A DNA stretch of 64,000 nt from Bradyrhizobium zhengyangense (GCF_022012435.1 NZ_JAKLUA010000007.1:124001-188000), one strand, 5' to 3'. Positions 15,855-23,897 are shown, counted from the stretch's first letter. The notes: a model not told the origin generated them from the letters alone. Translations and numbers: made by a program.

Positions 15855-16863
15855 GCCGGCCTTCTGGTACCGGCCGCGTTCCCCGAAGTCGCATCTCCTC
15901 GGCCCATTGGGCGCACTCTATGGCGCCATCACCGCGCGCCGCATGGCGCGCCAGGGCTTTGACGCCGGCATCCCCGTGCTCTGCGTCGGCAATTACCATG
16001 TCGGCGGCGCCGGCAAGACGCCGACCGTGCTGGCGCTGACGAAGTTGCTGCGCGAGCTCGGCGAAACCCCTGTGGTGCTCAGCCGCGGCTATGGCGGGCG
16101 CCTGAAGGGGCCTGTCATGGTCGACCGCGAACGTCACACCGCCACTGACGTCGGCGACGAGCCCTTGATGATGGTCCGCGACGTACCCGTCGCGGTCGCA
16201 CGCGATCGTCTCGAAGGCGTCGTGCTGGCGAAATCGCAAGGCGCCACCGTGATCCTGATGGACGACGGCTTCCAGAATCCAAAACTGCTGAAGGACGCCT
16301 CGCTGATCGTGATCGACAGCGAGCGCGGCCTCGGCAACGGCAAGGTGTTTCCCGCAGGTCCGCTGCGCGCGCCGCTGCGGGCGCAGCTTTCGCGTACCGA
16401 TGCGCTGGTGATGATCGGCGACGGCCGCGCCGCCAACGATGTCGCGGCCGAGCTCGCCAAGCGCAACAAGCCCGAGCTGCGCGCTCGCCTGAAGCCGGAT
16501 GCGGCCTCGGTCGCGCAACTCTTCGGCAAAAAGGTTCTCGCCTTCGCCGGCATCGGCGATCCCGAGCGTTTCTTCCGCACCCTGCGTGCCAGCGGCATCG
16601 AGGTCGCGCGCACGCGCCCCTTTGCCGATCATCACATGTTCTCGCAGCTCGAACTCGCCGCGCTCGCAACTGAGGCGCAGCGCGAGCAGCTCACCCTGGT
16701 GACGACGGAAAAGGATCTCGCGCGCCTGCGTGGCACCGAGGGCGTGCCCGATGGCATCGTGCCGTTCAAGGTAGCGCTCGAATTCGACGATCCGGCCAAG
16801 TTGAAGCAATTGATCAGCGACCATCTCTACAAGGCTCGCGAGCGCCGCTTCAGCCAGCGATAA
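15847..16863 (+). CDS. lpxK: Tetraacyldisaccharide 4'-kinase
   Basis: LpxK phosphorylates the 4' position of the lipid A disaccharide precursor using ATP at the inner membrane. The 338-residue protein shows the P-loop VGNYHVGGAGKTPTV at about 50-64, SRGYGGRLKGPV, and the catalytic DDGFQNP at about 139-145. Later come FAGIGDPERFFRTLRASG, FADHH and the TEKDLARL motif typical of LpxK. A short N-terminal hydrophobic stretch gives peripheral membrane contact. It ends the cysQ-like/DUF4170/DUF374/waaA/lpxK run. Confidence 0.95.
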   Translation: MREPAFWYRPRSPKSHLLGPLGALYGAITARRMARQGFDAGIPVLCVGNYHVGGAGKTPTVLALTKLLRELGETPVVLSRGYGGRLKGPVMVDRERHTATDVGDEPLMMVRDVPVAVARDRLEGVVLAKSQGATVILMDDGFQNPKLLKDASLIVIDSERGLGNGKVFPAGPLRAPLRAQLSRTDALVMIGDGRAANDVAAELAKRNKPELRARLKPDAASVAQLFGKKVLAFAGIGDPERFFRTLRASGIEVARTRPFADHHMFSQLELAALATEAQREQLTLVTTEKDLARLRGTEGVPDGIVPFKVALEFDDPAKLKQLISDHLYKARERRFSQR

Positions 16864-16875
16864 GATGCTGCTCTC

Positions 16876-16916
16876 GTAGAGTGGGCAAAGGCGCTCTTGC
16901 GCCGTGCCCACGATCT
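16876..16916. repeat. Interspersed repeat after lpxK, related to the one at 10403
   Basis: The stretch starting GTAGAGTGGGCAAAGGCG and ending GCGCCGTGCCCACGATCT matches the left half of the repeat at 10403-10442 with only a few differences. It carries a GTGGGCA / TGCCCAC inverted repeat and lies just after the lpxK stop. Confidence 0.7.
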
Positions 16917-16999
16917 GTCGCGATCGGAAACAGGTGGTGCTATTCAGCCGACATTCATCGCCAACTCTCTATCGATCTCATTCGATCCTGGAGACACCG

Positions 17000-17302
17000 A
17001 TGAAACTGCCCTTTGCCGCCGTTGCCGCCAGCCTTGTGTGCCTGTCTGTCGCGTCGGCGCAAACGACGACGGCTCCCGCGGCTCCAGGCGCCGCGGTGCC
17101 GGTTCCTGCGACCAAGCGCGTGGGTTGCCTCGGCTCGACGCAGAATTTGCAGGGCCAGGACAAGCGCGACCAGATGCAGCTCTGCATGGCGCAGGCGCGG
17201 CTCGATTGCCTGAAGCAGGCGATCGATCAGAAGCTGGTCGGCGAGGCGCGCAAGAGCGCGATCAAGACCTGCGTGGGCACGGATGGCGCGGAGCAGCAAT
17301 AG
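17000..17302 (+). CDS. Small secreted hypothetical protein
   Basis: The 100-residue protein begins MKLPFAAVAASLVCLSVASA, a Sec signal peptide cleaved before QTTT. A Pro/Ala-rich linker and a helical Cys-containing domain follow (VGCLGSTQNLQGQDKRDQ, LCMAQARLDCLKQAI, KTCVGTDG). Four Cys in the mature part could form two disulfides. A TGGAGA ribosome-binding site precedes the ATG. It resembles conserved periplasmic proteins of unknown function in this bacterial group. Confidence 0.75.
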   Translation: MKLPFAAVAASLVCLSVASAQTTTAPAAPGAAVPVPATKRVGCLGSTQNLQGQDKRDQMQLCMAQARLDCLKQAIDQKLVGEARKSAIKTCVGTDGAEQQ

Positions 17303-17318
17303 ACGCGCGCCGGAGGCC

Positions 17319-17546
17319 TCAATTCTGCGGCTTCGGCGCGTTCGGAAAATGCCGCTGCAGCACGGCGGCTGGCGTGGCGTAGGCTTCCTGCAAATCCACG
17401 CTCCAATACTTCAATTCGTCGAGCGGGATCCGCGTGTCGGTGATGGCGCAGCGCACGAACGTCCCCGGCGAGATCACGCGGAAATCGCCGTCGAGATATT
17501 GCACCTGGGCTTCGCCATGGCCCGAGGGGCCGAACTTGTTCAGCAC
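17319..17546 (-). CDS. DUF2093 protein
   Basis: The 75-residue protein starts at a GTG with a GGAGA ribosome-binding site nine bases upstream. It matches DUF2093, a small alphaproteobacterial family with the pattern VQYLDGDFRVISPGTFVRCA and IPLDELKYWSVDLQEAYA. It is convergent with the secreted-protein gene, 16 bases apart. In-frame sequence continues upstream to 17738 but does not resemble the family. No function is known. Confidence 0.85.
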   Translation of the reverse strand: MLNKFGPSGHGEAQVQYLDGDFRVISPGTFVRCAITDTRIPLDELKYWSVDLQEAYATPAAVLQRHFPNAPKPQN

Positions 17547-17704
17547 GGTCGAAAGTCTCCGTGGAAGGGCACGATGTGTTGGACCAGATGTAGCATAGAT
17601 AGGGTGGCTTGTCCGCCCGTTAAACCCACCGGTTTGTGATGTTTTGCAACCGTTTGCGCGTGATAGTGCTTGAGGCTGTGCGGCACCTCCTGCGACGGAA
17701 TCCG

Positions 17705-18535
17705 ATGCGCCCCGTAACTTCCGCCCTGTTCCTGGCACTGCTGATGTCGGCCGCGCACGCCGCGCCGGCGCCTGCGCCGCAGGCCGTCGAAATTCCGCTG
17801 TCGTCAGGCGTCCTGCATGCGCAGCTGTTCAAGCCGGAGGGGGCGGGCCCATTCCCGACCGTGATCGCACTGCACGGCTGCGGCGGCCTCGGCAGTCATT
17901 CCGATTCCGTCCAGCCGCGCTATCGCGACTGGGCCGAGCGCCTGCTCAAGACAGGCAATGCCGTGCTGCTGCCGGATAGTTACGGTTCACGCGAGCTCGG
18001 CCCGCAATGTCGCGTCAAGGACATCCACGTCAAGGCGCGGCGCGAGCGCGTCACCGACATCGCGGCGTCGCGCGCCTGGCTGATGAAGCAGAACTGGGTG
18101 GCCCGCGACCGCGTCAGCCTGATCGGCTGGGCCAATGGCGCCAGCGCGCTGCTCTGGGCGGTGCGTCCGCAAAGCGCGGCGCGCGATGCGGGCCCGGATT
18201 TCCGCGCCGCGATCGCGTTCTATCCGGATTGCCGGATCTCCGCCGGTCTCGGCTGGAGCACGCGGGTGCCGACGCTGGTGCTGATCGGCGCCAATGACGA
18301 CGTCTCCTCGCCGCCGGCCTGTCGCCAGATGGTGGACGGCGCGCACGGCCGCAGCGCGCTCGCGCGCATCGTGGTCTATCCCGGCGCCTATCACGATTTC
18401 GACCGCGCCAACACGCCGCTGCACGCAACAAGCGGCAGCTCTGACGCCGCCGTTCCCGAGCACGGCCATCTCGGCACCGATTCCGAGGCGCGTAACGAGT
18501 CGCAGAAGGAAGTCGCGGCGTGGCTGTCGCGATAG
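17705..18535 (+). CDS. Dienelactone-hydrolase-like secreted protein lacking the catalytic Ser/Cys
   Basis: The 276-residue protein begins MRPVTSALFLALLMSAAHAAPAPA, a signal peptide cleaved after AHA. The body is an alpha/beta-hydrolase of dienelactone-hydrolase type: VIALHGCGGLG (oxyanion loop), GNAVLLPDSYGSR, LIGWANGASALLWAV (nucleophile elbow), GANDDVSSPPACR (acid) and YPGAYHDFDRAN (His). At the elbow, G-W-A-N-G places Ala where the family has Ser or Cys. The acid and base are retained. Either the protein is not a hydrolase or it uses another residue. It is a single-gene unit divergent from DUF2093. Confidence 0.82.
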   Translation: MRPVTSALFLALLMSAAHAAPAPAPQAVEIPLSSGVLHAQLFKPEGAGPFPTVIALHGCGGLGSHSDSVQPRYRDWAERLLKTGNAVLLPDSYGSRELGPQCRVKDIHVKARRERVTDIAASRAWLMKQNWVARDRVSLIGWANGASALLWAVRPQSAARDAGPDFRAAIAFYPDCRISAGLGWSTRVPTLVLIGANDDVSSPPACRQMVDGAHGRSALARIVVYPGAYHDFDRANTPLHATSGSSDAAVPEHGHLGTDSEARNESQKEVAAWLSR

Positions 18536-18678
18536 CGCGAATGAGCCGGCTCGCCGCGCCTTAGCTCGGTAGAGGCGGATGGGCGGGCTTGCCACGCCGC
18601 AGCTCGACGGAGCGAAGGCGGGTTTCATTCTGCGGCGGTGCCTTAGTTCGACCATGATGTCGGCTAAACGCATCTGTC

Positions 18679-18828
18679 ATGCGCAACCGCATCCTCATCT
18701 TCTCATCCGCACTGGCCATCTTCACCGTCGCGGTCTTCCTGTTCGAAGCCCAGGCCGGCTCGCCCCAACTCGCGCCGGATCATTGCGGCTTCTGGACCAC
18801 GATGGACGCGGGACTGTCCTGCCGGTAG
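18679..18828 (+). CDS. Small hydrophobic-leader peptide (49 aa)
   Basis: A short reading frame encodes MRNRILIFSSALAIFTVAVF and then LFEAQAGSPQLAPDHCGFWTTMDAGLSCR. It has a basic start, a hydrophobic helix and an AQA cleavage-like site followed by a 26-residue mature part with two Cys. This signal-peptide architecture in a non-overlapping interval between two genes argues for a real exported mini-protein. The ribosome-binding site is weak. I do not recognise a family. Confidence 0.5.
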   Translation: MRNRILIFSSALAIFTVAVFLFEAQAGSPQLAPDHCGFWTTMDAGLSCR

Positions 18829-18860
18829 GGCAGGGACGACGGACTGTCTCCACACCATGG

Positions 18861-18963
18861 CTGTCATCGCCCGGCTTGACCGGGCGATCCAGTACTCCGA
18901 GACGTCAGTGAGTCACCGAGAAGCCGCGGCGTACTGGATTCCCCGCTTTCGCGGGGAATGACA
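18861..18963. repeat. Interspersed palindromic repeat between the small ORF and xseA
   Basis: CATCGCCCGGCTTGACCGGG is an internal hairpin. GATCCAGTACTCCG near the left and CGGCGTACTGGAT near the right pair across the element, and CCCCGCTTTCGCGGGG is a second hairpin at the right end. It lies beside the xseA stop and is typical of dispersed intergenic repeats in Bradyrhizobium-like genomes. Confidence 0.75.
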
Positions 18964-18972
18964 GAAGACGCC

Positions 18973-20613
18973 TCAGAACAAACTGCCCTGATCCACCGGC
19001 TTGGCCACGCGCTTCGGTGCAGCCTTTGTCTCCGGCGCGGCCGGCTTCGGCTGCGCCGGCGCACGCTTGGCCATCGGCTCGGCGCGGTCCGCATCCGCCG
19101 TCGCGCCCACGCGTCCATCCGCGAACTCGATCGCGATCCGCGCATTCGGTCCGACGCTGTCGGCCGAATGCAGGGGATGGCCTGAATCATCGCGCACCAG
19201 CGCAAAGCCGCGGGCGAGCACGCCGCGATAGGAGAGGGCGGAGAGCAGCTTGCCGCTGTTCTCGACGCGGGCATCGAGCCGCTGCAGCAACGTCACCAGC
19301 GCGCGGCCCGCGCGCTCGGAAAGCCGCTGCGTGCGCTCGCGCTGGCGGAGAATCGCGTTGCGCTGCGCCTGCGCGTTGGAGAGTTTTGAGGCACGCAGGC
19401 GCACCTCGAGCCCGGCGAAGCGGTCGCGCCGCCGTCGCAGCAGCGAGCGCGCGGACAGGCCGAGCCGCTCGCCGCACACGGTGAGCCGGTGCCCGGCCTG
19501 CGCGATCTGGCCGTGCAGCACCCGCAGCGTCAGCTTCGAGCTCGCCGCCGTGAACCTGCGGAAATGCGCATGCGTATTGGCCTTCAGCCCGCGGGGCAGG
19601 GCGCTGCCTGCCGAATCCAGCCGCTGCCGCGGAATCGCCAGCAGATCGCCAGCCGACGGCAGCGCGCGTGCGGCCGCGCGCAATTCGTTGCGGCGGCTCT
19701 CATGGGCGCGCATCCAATAGGCGTGGGTCCGGCGTCCGAGATCGGCGACCTCGACGAACAATTCGCTGCGCACCGGCACGGCCATCTCGGCGGCCGCCGT
19801 CGGCGTCGGCGCGCGCTTGTCGGCGACGAAGTCGATCAGCGTGATGTCGGTCTCGTGTCCCACCGCCGAGATCAGCGGGATCATGCTCTCGGCCGCCGCG
19901 CGCACCACGATCTCCTCGTTGAACGACCAGAGATCCTCCAGCGAGCCGCCGCCGCGCGCGACGATCAGCACGTCGGGCCGCGGAATCTTGCCGCCCTCGG
20001 GCAGCGCGTTGAAGCCGCGGATCGCGGCCGCGACCTGCTCGGCCGAGCCCTCGCCCTGCACCTTCACCGGCCACACCAGCACGTGGCGGGGGAAGCGGTC
20101 CTCCAGCCGATGCAGGATGTCGCGGATCACCGCGCCGGTCGGCGAGGTCACCACGCCGATCACCTCGGGCAGCCAGGGCAAGAGCTGCTTGCGCGCCTCG
20201 TCGAACAGGCCTTCGGCGGCGAGCTTCTTCTTGCGCTCTTCCATCAGCGCCATCAGCGCGCCGATGCCGGCCGGCTCCAGCGCCTCGATGACGATCTGGT
20301 ATTTCGACGAGCCCGGATAGGTCGTGAGCTTGCCCGTCGCGATCACCTCAAGCCCCTCCTGGGGCTTGAAGCGCATGCGGCCGTGCACGCCCTTCCAGAT
20401 CACCGCCTCGATCTTGGCGCTCTCGTCCTTGAGCGCGAAATAGCAATGGCCGGAGGAATGGGCGCCGCGAAAGCCGGAGATCTCGCCGCGGACCCGGACA
20501 TGGCCATAGGTGTCCTCGACCGTCCGCTTCAGGGACTGGGACAGCTCGGAAACGGTGAATTCGGGTGCGTTGTGAAGTTGTTCCGCAGGCGGCATCGGCA
20601 AACGATTCGGCAT
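18973..20613 (-). CDS. xseA: Exodeoxyribonuclease VII large subunit
   Basis: XseA is the large subunit of exonuclease VII, which with XseB degrades single-stranded DNA in both directions. The 546-residue protein has an N-terminal OB fold (residues about 18-115, FTVSELSQSLKRTVEDTYGHVRVRG) and a nuclease core with VARGGGSLEDLWSFNEE and SAVGHETDITLIDFVADKRAPTPTAAAE. A long coiled-coil follows, then a C-terminal LARGFALVRD segment. The end is extended by a Pro/Ala/Lys-rich tail. xseB is not in the window. Confidence 0.95.
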   Translation of the reverse strand: MPNRLPMPPAEQLHNAPEFTVSELSQSLKRTVEDTYGHVRVRGEISGFRGAHSSGHCYFALKDESAKIEAVIWKGVHGRMRFKPQEGLEVIATGKLTTYPGSSKYQIVIEALEPAGIGALMALMEERKKKLAAEGLFDEARKQLLPWLPEVIGVVTSPTGAVIRDILHRLEDRFPRHVLVWPVKVQGEGSAEQVAAAIRGFNALPEGGKIPRPDVLIVARGGGSLEDLWSFNEEIVVRAAAESMIPLISAVGHETDITLIDFVADKRAPTPTAAAEMAVPVRSELFVEVADLGRRTHAYWMRAHESRRNELRAAARALPSAGDLLAIPRQRLDSAGSALPRGLKANTHAHFRRFTAASSKLTLRVLHGQIAQAGHRLTVCGERLGLSARSLLRRRRDRFAGLEVRLRASKLSNAQAQRNAILRQRERTQRLSERAGRALVTLLQRLDARVENSGKLLSALSYRGVLARGFALVRDDSGHPLHSADSVGPNARIAIEFADGRVGATADADRAEPMAKRAPAQPKPAAPETKAAPKRVAKPVDQGSLF

Positions 20614-20701
20614 TTTGGGATCAGTCTCGACGTTAAGGATTTTCGCCGGCTAGCGCCATCCAAAGCGCGACGAAATGAGATTCGGTCGGCTGTCCGTGGT
20701 T

Positions 20702-20862
20702 CACCTCTCCCCAGCGGGGAGAGGTCAGATTGCTCCTGGCGATGCGAAGCATCGTCCAGTGCAATCCGGGTGAGGGGGCGCGGCGCCCAGTGAGACCAGA
20801 TCCCCTCACCCGGATCGCATCTTGCGATGCGATCCGACCTCTCCCTGCGGGAGAGGTGATCC
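20702..20862. repeat. Interspersed repeat (CTCTCCCC...GGGGAGAG type)
   Basis: The element begins CACCTCTCCCCAGCGGGGAGAGGT and ends ACCTCTCCCTGCGGGAGAGGT, giving hairpins at both ends. Internal GGGTGAGGGG and CCCCTCACCC pair with one another. It has the same layout as the repeat at 63746-63882 and fills most of the 350-base gap between xseA and the hydrolase operon. Confidence 0.85.
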
Positions 20863-20908
20863 GAGCTCTGGGTGCGCTTCGAAATCCCGATTTGGGGGGT
20901 CGTATAGA

Positions 20909-20935
20909 AGAGTACTCTGTATTATAGAGTTCTCT
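20909..20935 (+). promoter_or_regulatory. Candidate promoter with twin operator boxes upstream of the hydrolase operon
   Basis: AGAGTACTCT (20909-20918, a perfect palindrome) is followed 17 bases later by the near-copy AGAGTTCTCT (20926-20935). Between them lies TATTAT (20920-20925), which could be a -10 element. A repressor bound to both boxes would cover the promoter. The winged-helix protein encoded at the end of the operon is an obvious candidate ligand, which is inference. Confidence 0.45.
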
Positions 20936-20963
20936 AACGATGATCTGGTCAGGGAGTTCGACC

Positions 20964-21974
20964 ATGGCAACGCGTCTGCTGCGAGGGGTGCTGGGCTTGC
21001 TCAAATGGGGTCTGTGCGCAGTCGGCGCCGTGGCGCTGATCCTGACCGCCCTGATCGCGACGCCGCTGCAGCGGCCCGCGGAGATGCGCTCAGTCTCGGA
21101 TTCCGCCAAGGGCATCGACTGGTCCACGCTGCCGCCGCTGGAGCGTTTCCAGGCCCGCGACGGCACCTGGCTCGGCTACCGCCATTATCAGGCGAAGGGC
21201 GCGGACACCGGTCGCGGTGCCATCTTCATCCATGGCTCGTCCGGCTCCTCCGCCACGGTCAATCACGCGCTGACCGCGGCGTTCGCCGCGCACGGCGTCG
21301 AGACCTGGGCACTGGATACGCGCGGCCACGGTGCTTCGGGCACGCGCGGCGACATCGGCTATGTCGGCCAGCTCGAGGACGACCTCGTCGATTTCGTCGC
21401 CCATGTCCGCAAAAGTGCGCCGGATCTGCCGCTGACGCTGGTCGGCCATTCCGCAGGCGCCGGCTTCTCGCTCCGCATCGCCGCGACGCCGATCATCCAG
21501 GATCTGTTCGTCCGCACCGTCTTGGTCGCGCCCTATCTCGGCTATGACGCGCCGACCAATGTCGCGCATTCCGGCGGCTGGGCCAATGCCGACATCCCGC
21601 GCTTCCTCGGTCTCACGGCGCTCCGCAAGCTCGGCATCGACTGCTGCTCGCAGCTTCCGGTACTCGCCTTCGCGGTGCCTGCGAATTCGGAGCGCATTCT
21701 CACCGCGACCTATTCCGACCGCCTGATGCGCAATTTCGCCACGCACGGCTATCGTCTCGATCTGCCTGCGGTGACGCATCCGATGACGATCTTCGGCGGC
21801 GGCGAGGACGAGATGATGATCTCGGCCAAATATGCGGAAGTCGTGCAGGCCATCAGGCCTGATATCGATGTCAAGATCATCGACGGCGTCAACCACATGG
21901 GCATGGTCACCAACCCGAAGGCCGTCAATGCGATTGCCGAGGACGTGGCAACGCGGGGAGCGGGCCAGTCATGA
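20964..21974 (+). CDS. Alpha/beta hydrolase with N-terminal membrane anchor
   Basis: The 336-residue protein starts MATRLLRGVLGLLKWGLCAV, and a single hydrophobic helix anchors it. The hydrolase domain has FIHGSSGSSATV (oxyanion region), ALDTRGHGASG, and the nucleophile elbow LVGHSAGAGFS with the catalytic Ser. The acid is near IFGGGEDEMM and the His in DGVNHMGMVT. It resembles serine aminopeptidase S33/monoglyceride lipase-like enzymes. The ATG at 20964 is preceded by CAGGGAG; an upstream ATG at 20940 is less likely. It is the first gene of a three-gene operon and overlaps the next gene by ATGA. Confidence 0.85.
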   Translation: MATRLLRGVLGLLKWGLCAVGAVALILTALIATPLQRPAEMRSVSDSAKGIDWSTLPPLERFQARDGTWLGYRHYQAKGADTGRGAIFIHGSSGSSATVNHALTAAFAAHGVETWALDTRGHGASGTRGDIGYVGQLEDDLVDFVAHVRKSAPDLPLTLVGHSAGAGFSLRIAATPIIQDLFVRTVLVAPYLGYDAPTNVAHSGGWANADIPRFLGLTALRKLGIDCCSQLPVLAFAVPANSERILTATYSDRLMRNFATHGYRLDLPAVTHPMTIFGGGEDEMMISAKYAEVVQAIRPDIDVKIIDGVNHMGMVTNPKAVNAIAEDVATRGAGQS

Positions 21975-22528
21975 TCGACAGCAAGGAGGCGTCCGCCGCG
22001 CTGGCCGAGATCGACGACATCGTCCAGCGCGTGAAGCAGTCGCAGCTCTATGAGCTGGCCAGCCTTGCGGCGCTGTGGTGGGGCGTTCTGGTCTTCGCCG
22101 GCAATCTGGTGACTTGGGCGTGGCCGTTCTACGCGCGCTACGCCTGGCCCGCCGTCGACATCCTCGGTGTCGGCGGCCTGATCGCCATCCGATTGCTGAC
22201 GCCGTCGCAAATCCAGGGCCAAAGCCAAGCCTTCGACGTCAGGATCGTGCTGGTGTTCGCGCTGTTCTTCGCGTTCGGAAACATCTGCACCGATGTGCTC
22301 GGTCATTTCGGCCCGCGCGAGCTCGGCGCCTTCTGGCCGATCTACTTCATGTTGTTCTACACGCTCGCCGGCCTCTGGTTCGGCTATGCGTTCGTCGCCA
22401 TCGGCCTCGGTATCATCGCGCTGACGCTGATCGGCTTCTTCTACATCGGCGAGGCCTTCCCGCTCTGGATGGCCTTCGTCAACGGCGGCGGCCTGATCCT
22501 CGGCGGCCTCTGGATGCGGCGGATCTGA
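21971..22528 (+). CDS. Multi-pass membrane protein of unknown function
   Basis: The 185-residue protein has a short soluble N-terminus (MIDSKEASAALAEIDDIVQR) followed by about five hydrophobic helices, including LWWGVLVFAGNLVTWAWPFY, IVLVFALFFAFGNIC, WPIYFMLFYTLAGLWFGYAF and GLGIIALTLIGFFYIG. The composition suggests an inner-membrane sensor or transporter-like protein. It overlaps the hydrolase by four bases, and its stop overlaps the next gene start by one base. Proteins of this type occur next to small winged-helix regulators, so it may be controlled by, or signal to, the downstream protein. Confidence 0.75.
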   Translation: MIDSKEASAALAEIDDIVQRVKQSQLYELASLAALWWGVLVFAGNLVTWAWPFYARYAWPAVDILGVGGLIAIRLLTPSQIQGQSQAFDVRIVLVFALFFAFGNICTDVLGHFGPRELGAFWPIYFMLFYTLAGLWFGYAFVAIGLGIIALTLIGFFYIGEAFPLWMAFVNGGGLILGGLWMRRI

Positions 22529-22827
22529 TGGCCGAGCTCGACGACATCATCCATCAGCCGCTGCGGCTGAAGATCATGGCGGCCCTGAACGCATTGCCTG
22601 TGGCGTCAGGCCTGGAATTCGCCCGCCTGAAAAAACTCACCGGCGCCACCGACGGCAATCTCGGCGCGCATATCGAGACCCTCGCCAAGGCCGGCTACGT
22701 CTCGGTGGAGAAGGCTTTTGTGGGCAAGAAGCCGCAGACGACGGTGACGGCCACAGCGGCGGGCCGCGGCGCGTTTGCGCGGCATGTGGCGACCTTGCAG
22801 GAGATCATTGCGGGGAAGCAGGCGTAG
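22528..22827 (+). CDS. Small winged-helix transcriptional regulator
   Basis: The 99-residue protein is almost entirely a winged helix-turn-helix of the ArsR/MarR-like HTH_34 type: HQPLRLKIMAALNALPVASGLEFARLKKLTGATDGNLGAHIETLAKAGYVSVEKA, followed by a wing (KKPQTTVTATAAGRGAFARH). It is the last gene of the hydrolase/membrane/regulator operon, with a one-base TGATG overlap. An autoregulatory role at the twin AGAGT boxes upstream of the operon is plausible. It has no separate effector domain, so any ligand must bind the winged helix itself or come through the membrane partner. Confidence 0.88.
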   Translation: MAELDDIIHQPLRLKIMAALNALPVASGLEFARLKKLTGATDGNLGAHIETLAKAGYVSVEKAFVGKKPQTTVTATAAGRGAFARHVATLQEIIAGKQA

Positions 22828-22970
22828 GGGCGGTCGTCATTCGGTAGGCTGCTTCACACTCTCCCCTTGTGGAATGATCCCCCTCTTGAGGGATGGAGGT
22901 CTTCGCCCTACCCTACAAGTAGGGGAGGCTATCCAGTGAATAGGGCAGTCTTCGCCCCTCGTGGGTGGTT

Positions 22971-23858
22971 ATGTCTGATTCTGCTGTGCCGAAAACATGG
23001 GAGGATGCCCTCAATCTTGTTCTGGGCAACGCTCCCTGGATTTTGCTGCTAGTGGCAGTCGAGCGAGCAGTGGAGGGGCACTTCGTCCAAGCTGGCGGAG
23101 CCCTCATAGGTTGTTTCATCTCCCTCGGGGTCGCAATCTATTGGAAGGTCTTTGAAGGCCTGACCAAACCCGAGGGGAGGCAACGTTTGGCTTTCGTTTT
23201 CATAGCTATCGGGGCCGCTAATCTGGCAACAGGCATTTACATGCTCGCTAGTCAAGGTTCGGCGACCGTTGACAAGAGCCAATTGCATGTAGCGAAGCAG
23301 CAGTCGGCACCGGAACAGCCGCCGCTGACACCCAGCCAACCACTAACACAAAAGGAAGAAGAGGCGCTTCAAGGTCTATCAGTGATTTTGAACAGCAGGG
23401 GCCCAGAGGTCATCGCAGTCTCAGAGAAGCTCCTAACCGGATTCAGCCCCATCCCCCAATTGAATCTGAATCAAAAAACCGTCTTCGACATGCGCGACGG
23501 ACTCCAAGAGATTTCGAGTGCCCTGCACTTGATGGAGAATGTTCTTTATCGCGAGTTCATTCCCAAAAATCGCTACTACCAATCCGAACTGCTGGCGGCC
23601 TTAGGTGCGCCAAATATGAACAGTGCGGATGTTGTCGAAACTCCGATCTATAGGTTTCAGCAGGTTGTCTCCGCCATTCATGGCAGGATGCAGTGGGCAA
23701 CGAGCACGGCGGATGAGGCAAAGAATCCAGCTATAACATCGCGATTGATGGACCTTGCCTATCCCGACATACCAGCTCTGAAGACCGCCAAAGATGATTT
23801 CAAGGCTTGGATCGATAGCTGCAATTCGCGGATTGAGCAGAGGAAGGCTCAGAAATGA
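22971..23858 (+). CDS. Membrane protein with C-terminal helical domain, accessory island
   Basis: The 295-residue protein is of no family I recognise. The first 100 residues hold three hydrophobic segments: NAPWILLLVAVERAVEG, AGGALIGCFISLGVAIYW, and RLAFVFIAIGAANLATGIYM. A polar linker rich in Gln/Pro follows, then an alpha-helical soluble domain of about 170 residues with no catalytic motif in view. The start at 22971 lacks a good ribosome-binding site; a GTG six bases earlier is possible. It reads away from the housekeeping operon and toward a minus-strand endonuclease gene. Its base composition is lower in GC than its upstream neighbours. Location in a defence-rich segment makes a membrane-acting effector possible, which is speculation. 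Confidence 0.7.
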   Translation: MSDSAVPKTWEDALNLVLGNAPWILLLVAVERAVEGHFVQAGGALIGCFISLGVAIYWKVFEGLTKPEGRQRLAFVFIAIGAANLATGIYMLASQGSATVDKSQLHVAKQQSAPEQPPLTPSQPLTQKEEEALQGLSVILNSRGPEVIAVSEKLLTGFSPIPQLNLNQKTVFDMRDGLQEISSALHLMENVLYREFIPKNRYYQSELLAALGAPNMNSADVVETPIYRFQQVVSAIHGRMQWATSTADEAKNPAITSRLMDLAYPDIPALKTAKDDFKAWIDSCNSRIEQRKAQK

Positions 23859-23897
23859 GCAGGCGCGCGCTCAGAACGGCAAATCGATTGGTGTGAC

